DNA of 9,576 nucleotides. Origin: Clostridiales bacterium. Its GTDB lineage: Bacteria > Bacillota > Clostridia > Christensenellales > Aristaeellaceae. Below, piece by piece: positions 6,022 to 9,576 of the stretch. How positions within the stretch are numbered: the first letter of the stretch is position 1; every line of letters begins with the position of its first letter. Under the pieces are notes generated by a model. It searched no databases and was not told where the DNA came from. It was given only the letters and a program-made list of their open reading frames with translations. The stretch lies in assembly GCA_004556545.1 (NCBI GenBank), contig SFGO01000107.1:1-9576 (forward strand), given 5' to 3'. The position numbers were made by a program, and so were the translations under genes.

Positions 6022-7329
6022 TCAGTCGAGACGGGTTTCTTCGGCCAGGGTGGTCAGCTGCTGGCAGAACTGCTCGGGGGTGTAGGTGCCGTCGATCAGC
6101 AGGGGCAGCAGGTTGCCGAACTCGGTGTTGGCGATGGAGGAAGGCATGCAGTCGCAAACGGCGGGGCAGATGATGGTGTCGGCGTTGACCGCGTTCACGT
6201 ATTCATACATCAGGGCGTTTTCCTGAGCCTTGGCAGTATACTCCTCGCTGACGGTCAGCTTCTGGCATACGCCGCCTTCGGTCAGCATGTAGGTTTCCAG
6301 CTCTTCGGGGGTGTTCATGAAGGCGATGAAAGCCATGGCAGCTTCCTTCTCGGCGTCGCTCACGTTGGCGGGCACCCACCAGCCGTAACCGGCGGTGTTG
6401 GCCAGGGCCACGTTGCCGGGCAGCACATCGCCGCGCACGGTGGAGCCGTCAAAACCGTTGGACCAGTTGACGGAGCCGTCGGGCAGGAAGTCGGAAACCA
6501 TCCAGGAGCCGTTGGCGATCACGGCCGCGTTGTTGGATTCGAAAGCGTTGGCAGCGTCGGCGTACACAGCGCCCACGGTGTTGGAGGCCGCGTAGTTCTG
6601 CAGCAGAGCCTGCAGCTTGGTCACGGCGTTCAGGATAGCGGGCTGGTTGTAATCGTAGATCTTGGTGCTGTAGGTTTCCCGCAGCAGATCCGCGCCGCCC
6701 TCTTCCACAGCGATCAGGCTGGAGAAGATCAGAGCAGTGGTCCAGGCGTTTTCACCGGTCATGAAGGCGATCTTGTTGTCGCCCAGCTTCTCGGCGAACT
6801 CATCCCAGCTCAGGTCAGCCGCGGTCTTGTCGCCCAAGTCGAGCAGAGCGCCGTTGTAGTACATGCCCATGGGGCGAATGACAGGAAGCGAGATGGAGAA
6901 GACCTTGTTATCTTCGGTGGTGTTGTAGGCTAGAGCGGTCTCGTCCAGCAGGGCGGCCACATCGGGATGATCAGCCAGGAAGCCGCTCAGATCGGTGTAC
7001 AGGCCGTTGGGAATGACCACGTTCTGGATCCATTCGGTCTCGCCGCCTTCTACCAGCGCGGGCAGAGCGTTCTGCTGGCCGAGCTGCTTCATCTTTTCGG
7101 CGTACAGATCCCCGGTCAGCTCTTCGATGGTGATGTGATACTTGCCTTCGTAGAGCTTGTTGAAGCGTTCCACCTGGGGCAGGAAGAAGACCGCGCCCAC
7201 GTTTTCGCCGGCCTTATAATGGGGGATGGTGAGTTCCACGACGCCTTCCGCGGAAGCGACGGTGCCGACCATGCCGCACAGCATCATGGCAGCCAGTACC
7301 AGAGACAGGATGCGAACGATGTTTTTCAT
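6022..7329 (-). CDS. Extracellular carbohydrate-binding protein of a CUT1 ABC importer
   Basis: The protein captures the sugar outside the membrane and delivers it to the two permeases. It has 435 residues. The N-terminus (1-27) is a Sec signal peptide: KNIVR, a hydrophobic core and an A-S-A site at 25-27 before EG. The only Cys in this part (C18, in MMLCG) has Leu at -1, so it is not a good lipobox. The mature part looks like the MalE/UgpB-type SBP_bac_1 family, with NGSWMVSDFLPDG in the middle and, towards the C-terminal part, GYGWWVPAN and an AAMAFIAFMNTPEE helix. AAAGGAG lies 9 nt before the ATG at 7329. It is the first gene of the operon, behind a well-formed promoter. The ligand is inferred from the GH65 gene to be a glucose disaccharide or related glucoside. 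Confidence 0.88.
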   Translation of the reverse strand: MKNIVRILSLVLAAMMLCGMVGTVASAEGVVELTIPHYKAGENVGAVFFLPQVERFNKLYEGKYHITIEELTGDLYAEKMKQLGQQNALPALVEGGETEWIQNVVIPNGLYTDLSGFLADHPDVAALLDETALAYNTTEDNKVFSISLPVIRPMGMYYNGALLDLGDKTAADLSWDEFAEKLGDNKIAFMTGENAWTTALIFSSLIAVEEGGADLLRETYSTKIYDYNQPAILNAVTKLQALLQNYAASNTVGAVYADAANAFESNNAAVIANGSWMVSDFLPDGSVNWSNGFDGSTVRGDVLPGNVALANTAGYGWWVPANVSDAEKEAAMAFIAFMNTPEELETYMLTEGGVCQKLTVSEEYTAKAQENALMYEYVNAVNADTIICPAVCDCMPSSIANTEFGNLLPLLIDGTYTPEQFCQQLTTLAEETRLD

Positions 7330-7352
7330 ATTCCAATACTCCTTTCAGTTAG

Positions 7353-7377
7353 GAAGGGCGCGTCTTTGCGTCCCTTC
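7353..7377 (-). promoter_or_regulatory. Small hairpin in the leader of the sugar operon
   Basis: In the predicted 5' leader, GAAGGG and CGC pair with GCG and CCCTTC around a 6-nt loop, with one bulged A. It ends about 15 nt before the AAAGGAG ribosome binding site and does not cover it. A 5'-end mRNA stabiliser is possible. No T tract follows. Confidence 0.3.
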
Positions 7378-7390
7378 GTTCTGTGGCCTT

Positions 7391-7419
7391 AGCATAGCAC
7401 AAACAGAGTCAAGTTTCAA
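7391..7419 (-). promoter_or_regulatory. Predicted sigma-A promoter of the sugar operon
   Basis: On the minus strand TTGAAA (7419-7414) is followed at 17-bp spacing by TATGCT (7396-7391), preceded by TG as an extended -10. Transcription would start near 7384, giving a leader of about 55 nt. The -35 is part of an inverted repeat and of a 10-bp motif shared with the lacI-type promoter, which points to repression at this site. Confidence 0.65.
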
Positions 7420-7432
7420 TAGTTTTTTGAAA
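7409..7432 (-). promoter_or_regulatory. Candidate operator at the sugar operon promoter
   Basis: TTTCAA (7414-7419) and TTGAAA (7427-7432) form an inverted repeat with 7 bp between arms, overlapping the -35. The 10-bp TCAAGTTTCA (7409-7418) recurs in reverse orientation at 7668-7677, at the promoter of the divergent LacI-type gene. Occurrence at both promoters suggests the binding site of the adjacent regulator. It lacks the central CG usual in LacI-family operators, so the assignment is tentative. Confidence 0.4.
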
Positions 7433-7614
7433 ATATTTTCTGACTTTTTCTCTGAAAATGGGCGAAACGGATGAAAATGCTTGTATTTATCCATTTTTTG
7501 CTTTTTTGAAAATGGCATATCGGGGAAAATGACGGCTATATTCTTCATTTGAGAGAATTTGCCGCCAGAAAGAGCGCTTTTCAGCTGCAAAACCATTTCT
7601 CTTTGTTTCTTTGC
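7433..7614. other. AT-rich divergent intergenic core
   Basis: About 180 bp without a credible gene, between the two promoters. GAAAATG occurs four times on the + strand (7454-7460, 7473-7479, 7508-7514, 7525-7531). AAAGAGCGCTTTT (7570-7582) is an imperfect palindrome. A minus-strand open frame crossing this segment has no ribosome binding site or family features and is judged spurious. Some of the repeats could be protein-binding sites, but nothing here is a recognised operator. Confidence 0.3.
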
Positions 7615-7683
7615 GTTTCGTAAAGTTTCAAAGTAGCACTTGCAGCCGGCGCATAAAGCTGTTATAATGAAACTTGATGAAAC
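7615..7683 (+). promoter_or_regulatory. Paired GTTTC/GAAAC repeats flanking the lacI-type promoter
   Basis: GTTTC occurs at 7615-7619 and 7625-7629. Its complement GAAAC occurs at 7669-7673 and 7679-7683. Each pair is spaced exactly 10 bp and the two pairs face each other across the promoter. TGAAACTTGA (7668-7677), in the downstream pair, is the reverse complement of the motif at the sugar operon promoter. Binding of the LacI-type protein here would overlap the -10 edge and start site and give autoregulation. This is an inference from pattern only. Confidence 0.4.
7640..7668 (+). promoter_or_regulatory. Predicted sigma-A promoter of the LacI-type regulator
   Basis: TTGCAG (7640-7645) is followed at 17-bp spacing by a perfect TATAAT (7663-7668). 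Transcription would start near 7675 and give a leader of about 65 nt ending in GGAGGGG before the start codon. This is the best match to the consensus in the window. Confidence 0.75.
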
Positions 7684-7739
7684 AAACCTGAACCAATTCC
7701 GAAACTCAGGAAATTCAACATAGAAACGGAGGGGCATCA

Positions 7740-8777
7740 ATGCCTTCCAACAACCCAACGCCCGGAATCAAAGAATTAGCCGAGAAGCTGGGGCTTTCCA
7801 AGGCCACAGTTTCCAAAGCCCTGAACGGATATTCCCAGGTAAACGCTCAGACCCGGCAGCGGGTGCTGAACGCCGCCGAGGAGATGGGCTATAGCCTGCC
7901 GGAAACAGAGGCCCGTTCCGCCAGAAAAAAACGAATCGGCTGGATCTACGCCACCGCAAGCCACGAGACAAGCATTAGCCAGCTTTCCGTCAGCAGCGGG
8001 TTTCAGGTGGCCTCGCAGCAACACTACGGCAACGAAATGGAACTGATCCTGCTGACTTTGTTCCGAGACATGCCGCAAATGCTTCGGCCCCTGCCGGATC
8101 TGATTACCGATTATCGGCTGGACGGCGTATTCATGAGCGATATTCTGTATGACGAGCGTTACCTGCAGGATGTGGCCGAAGCCGAAGTGCCCATGATCCT
8201 CTGGGGGCTGCCTTTCTCGCAGGAAAAGAGCAATATTGGGCATGTGACCTACGACGATGTCGTCGGCATCGAGTTGGCCATGCAGCATCTTTTTTCATTG
8301 GGGCACCGCCGCATCGGGTTTTTGACCGGCACCCTGCGCGCCCATGTCAGTGAGCAGCGGCTGGACGGCTACCGGCTGGCGCTGGCCCGGGAAGGCATTC
8401 CGTATGACGAAGCGCTGGTATACGAGGGCGATTATTCCTTTGCCTGCGGCGCGCCTGCCTTTGAAAAGCTCTACGCGCAGGGCGTGACGGCGATCTGCTG
8501 CGCCAGCGACAAGATGGCCGTAGGAGTCATTCAGGCGGCACAGGCCGCCGGTCTTTCCGTGCCGGAGGACTTTTCCGTCACCGGTTACGACAACGATCCC
8601 GTTTGCAACGACATTTTTCCGTGGCTGACGACCCTTTCGCAGGATTTTTTCCGCATCGGGCAGGTAGCGGCCACGCTGATGCACTGTCAGCTGCACGGGC
8701 TGCCGATCGGGCCGGTTTTCATTGTGCCGCCGCTATTGGTGCGGGGGTCTACGGCAAGGGCGAAGGAACGGGGATAG
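7740..8777 (+). CDS. LacI/GalR-family transcriptional regulator
   Basis: A DNA-binding regulator of 345 residues, the usual family length, expected to act as a dimer that leaves its operator on binding a sugar ligand. The helix-turn-helix is GIKELAEKLGLSKATVSKALNG-like at 9-30, with TVSKAL as the recognition helix. The region TRQRVLNAAEEMGYSLP (38-54) leads to the hinge. From about 65 a periplasmic-binding-protein-like sensor follows, with DGVFMSD (128-134), LGHRRIGFLTG (187-197), a QRLDGYRLAL segment (206-215), AICCASDKMAVGV (251-263) and VTGYDNDP (280-287). The hinge (EARSARKKRIG) is short and lacks the leucine normally inserted into the operator minor groove. GGAGGGG (7728-7734) supports the ATG at 7740. 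Divergence from the sugar operon and shared promoter motifs make that operon its probable target. The inducer is unknown. Confidence 0.92.
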   Translation: MPSNNPTPGIKELAEKLGLSKATVSKALNGYSQVNAQTRQRVLNAAEEMGYSLPETEARSARKKRIGWIYATASHETSISQLSVSSGFQVASQQHYGNEMELILLTLFRDMPQMLRPLPDLITDYRLDGVFMSDILYDERYLQDVAEAEVPMILWGLPFSQEKSNIGHVTYDDVVGIELAMQHLFSLGHRRIGFLTGTLRAHVSEQRLDGYRLALAREGIPYDEALVYEGDYSFACGAPAFEKLYAQGVTAICCASDKMAVGVIQAAQAAGLSVPEDFSVTGYDNDPVCNDIFPWLTTLSQDFFRIGQVAATLMHCQLHGLPIGPVFIVPPLLVRGSTARAKERG

Positions 8778-8791
8778 AAAAGGATATGCTG

Positions 8792-8819
8792 AAAGCGCCG
8801 GGAGGATTCCCGGCGCTTT
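8792..8819 (+). terminator. Terminator hairpin after the LacI-type gene
   Basis: AAAGCGCCGGGA (8792-8803) and TCCCGGCGCTTT (8808-8819) form a perfect 12-bp stem with a 4-nt loop, starting 14 bp after the stop codon. The terminal TTT is within the stem and no further T tract follows. It is probably a bidirectional-looking terminator of moderate strength. Confidence 0.65.
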
Positions 8820-8839
8820 GGCGTATGGGTGGGGGAGGG

Positions 8840-9070
8840 GCGGGCGGAAAGCCCCCAGTGCGCCCGCAGGCGCAGCCCCATGCCTCGGCGGGGATTGACG
8901 CGCCGACTCCGGCGCGAGAGATGGGCTTGCAGCCCTATGGGGCGCTCTATGGTTTCGGAAGGTGAACCGAAGGGAGTGCAGGGGGGCGAGCGGAAAGCCC
9001 CTGCTTTTTTGCCGGAATATTTATATCTCGTTGGTTTTTTCGCCAACTACGGCCCGAAGGTTTCCAAAGG
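8840..9070. repeat. Tandem structured repeat A, unit 1
   Basis: First copy of a unit of about 231-234 bp repeated directly at 9071-9304. Bases 8976-9071 are identical to 9210-9305, 96 bp at an offset of exactly 234. In order it contains hairpins TGCGCC-CGCA-GGCGCA (8859-8874), CGCGCC/GGCGCG (8899-8904/8911-8916), TTCGG/CCGAA (8954-8958/8967-8971), a GC stem followed by T6 (8978-9010), and GTTGG/CCAAC (9031-9035/9044-9048). No credible gene is seen. A stem at its left edge (GGGGC 8837-8841, GCCCC 8851-8855) carries loop GGGCGGAAA. Confidence 0.75.
8978..9010 (+). terminator. Terminator-like hairpin within repeat unit 1
   Basis: GCAGGGG (8978-8984) pairs with CCCCTGC (8998-9004) and is followed directly by six T residues (9005-9010). 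The loop includes GAGCGGAAA. In form it is a rho-independent terminator and could back up the hairpin after the LacI-type gene. It is duplicated in unit 2. Confidence 0.5.
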
Positions 9071-9090
9071 GCGAGCGGAAAGCCCTTTGG
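9064..9090. other. Hairpin with GAGCGGAAA loop at the unit junction
   Basis: CCAAAGGGC (9064-9072) and GCCCTTTGG (9082-9090) form a perfect 9-bp stem that closes loop GAGCGGAAA (9073-9081). The same loop sequence occurs on a different stem at 8978-9004 and 9212-9238. A one-base variant of it occurs at 8842-8850. It spans the boundary of the two tandem units. Confidence 0.6.
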
Positions 9091-9304
9091 TGCGCCCGCA
9101 GGCGCATACCCCTGCCCCCCGGCGGGGATTGACGCGCCGACTCCGGCGCGAGGGCAGGGCCTGCAGCCCTATGGGGCGCTCTATTGTTTCGGTTGGCGAA
9201 CCGTAGGGGGTGCAGGGGGGCGAGCGGAAAGCCCCTGCTTTTTTGCCGGAATATTTATATCTCGTTGGTTTTTTCGCCAACTACGGCCCGAAGGTTTCCA
9301 AAGG
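9071..9304. repeat. Tandem structured repeat A, unit 2
   Basis: Second copy of the unit, with the same order of hairpins: TGCGCC-CGCA-GGCGCA (9091-9106), CGCGCC/GGCGCG (9133-9138/9145-9150), CGGTT-GGCG-AACCG (9190-9203), the T6 hairpin (9212-9244) and GTTGG/CCAAC. Its left third differs from unit 1 by small indels. The right 96 bp are identical, which implies a recent duplication or ongoing homogenisation. It ends where module B begins. Confidence 0.75.
9212..9244 (+). terminator. Terminator-like hairpin within repeat unit 2
   Basis: Exact duplicate, 234 bp downstream, of the GCAGGGG/CCCCTGC hairpin with T6 (9239-9244). Its identity to the unit 1 copy means either may act as a terminator, but neither has an adjacent gene. 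Confidence 0.45.
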
Positions 9305-9305
9305 G

Positions 9306-9421
9306 GAACGGAGGGAAGCGAGTATCCAGTGGATACAACCGCCGAAGGCGGTTAGCGACCCGGAGTTCAGGCAAACAACAAGCGGGACGCACGGCAGTGC
9401 GGGCCGCGCCGATTGTTTGCC
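9306..9421. repeat. Structured repeat module B, complete copy b1
   Basis: The only complete copy in the window. After GAACGGAGGGAAGCG it has hairpin GTATCC-AGT-GGATAC (9322-9336), hairpin AACCGCC-GAA-GGCGGTT (9337-9353), the linker AGCGACCCGGAGTTCA, and a long composite stem. The outer stem is GGCAAACAA (9370-9378) with TTGTTTGCC (9413-9421), and the inner is GCGG-GA-CGCAC (9382-9392), loop GGCA, then GTGCG-GG-CCGC (9397-9407). The other copies keep the linkers and loops and change both sides of several stems. No protein is encoded. The role could be a structured RNA or a DNA-hairpin element, and nothing I recognise matches it. Confidence 0.65.
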
Positions 9422-9505
9422 CCGAGGAAAGCCCCGGCGCGAGGGCAGGGCCTGCAGCCCTATGGGGCGCTCGATTGCTTCGGAGGCGATCCGAAGGGGT
9501 GCAGG
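9422..9505. repeat. Partial third copy of repeat A
   Basis: Bases 9436-9472 are identical to 9145-9181 of unit 2 (37 bp). The similarity continues with a 2-bp net deletion through hairpin CTTCGGA-GGCGA-TCCGAAG (9478-9496) to GTGCAGGGGGG. The left part of the unit and the T6 hairpin are missing. It is flanked on both sides by module B, so the array is a mosaic of A and B rather than a simple tandem. Confidence 0.65.
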
Positions 9506-9508
9506 GGG

Positions 9509-9576
9509 GAACGTAGGGAAGCGCGTGCCCAGTGGGCACAACCGCCGAAGGCGGTTAGCGACCCGGAGTTCAGGCA
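9509..9576. repeat. Structured repeat module B, copy b2, cut by window end
   Basis: It aligns to 9306-9373 at a constant offset of 203. The first hairpin is GTGCCC-AGT-GGGCAC (9525-9539), where copy b1 has GTATCC-AGT-GGATAC. Two adjacent base pairs have changed on both sides of the stem and the AGT loop is kept. The AACCGCC-GAA-GGCGGTT hairpin (9540-9556) and the linker up to TTCAGGCA are identical. The long composite stem lies beyond the window. Confidence 0.65.

Noticed and set aside
7568..7584. CcpA catabolite-response site around AGAGCGCTTTTCAG
   Set aside because: The right half fits the consensus but the left half lacks the TG and has A residues instead. The site is also far from both promoters.
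7345..7758. Minus-strand frame across the divergent intergenic region (137 codons)
   Set aside because: It covers both promoters and the start of the regulator gene, lacks a ribosome binding site and shows no family features.
8687..9280. Two adjacent minus-strand frames (8687-9046 and 9047-9280) that begin with the same residues MAKKPTRYKYSGKKAGAF
   Set aside because: They start at TTG codons inside the tandem repeat, have no ribosome binding site, resemble each other only because the DNA is duplicated, and consist of low-complexity Arg/Pro/Gly sequence over hairpins.
9337..9356. GTTAGC near the module B hairpins as an integron attC recombination site
   Set aside because: The sequence does not complete GTTRRRY, the matching RYYYAAC arm is not in the right place, and there is no integrase or cassette gene.
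8840..9576. CRISPR array or insertion sequence
   Set aside because: The repeat units are over 200 bp with no short regularly spaced repeats or unique spacers. No transposase frame or terminal inverted repeats are visible.

Overview
The window looks like a chromosomal segment of a GC-rich Bacillota, most likely a gut-type member of class Clostridia. This is inferred from strong AGGAG/AGGAGG ribosome binding sites, sigma-A-type promoters with short leaders, a CUT1 sugar ABC operon linked to a GH65 phosphorylase and a LacI-type regulator, and abundant GC-rich intergenic hairpin repeats. No rRNA, tRNA, CRISPR array, transposase or phage gene is visible.

Layout. Positions 1-304 hold the truncated end of a structured repeat, a terminator-like hairpin, a branched inverted-repeat structure, a short run of 10-bp direct repeats and a promoter. 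The + strand gene at 305-1519 is a long, divergent ribose-phosphate diphosphokinase (PRPP synthetase), followed by a strong terminator hairpin. A convergent spacer (1574-1760) is packed with GC-rich hairpins and separates it from a minus-strand sugar operon. In transcription order that operon is solute-binding protein (7329-6022), MalF-type permease (5907-5014), MalG-type permease (4992-4084) and GH65 disaccharide phosphorylase (4076-1761). A large hairpin lies between the binding protein and the permeases. A 410-bp divergent intergenic region carries one promoter in each direction. A 10-bp motif occurs at both promoters in opposite orientation and is a candidate operator. The LacI/GalR-type regulator (7740-8777) is divergent from the operon.

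How the genes work together. The binding protein and two permeases should import an alpha-linked glucose disaccharide or related glucoside. The cytoplasmic GH65 enzyme should cleave it with phosphate to beta-glucose 1-phosphate and a free sugar. The LacI-type protein is the probable sugar-responsive repressor of the operon and of itself. The transport ATPase and a beta-phosphoglucomutase, both needed to complete the route, are not in the window. The PRPP synthetase is a separate unit with no visible functional link.

The last ~755 bp (8820-9576) contains no credible gene. It is a tandem mosaic of structured repeats: a ~234-bp unit present twice and partly a third time, plus another module present twice here and once, truncated, at the window start. 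Between copies the stems differ by compensatory changes while loops and linkers stay constant, so secondary structure appears to be maintained. This repeat family is the best candidate in the window for something undescribed.
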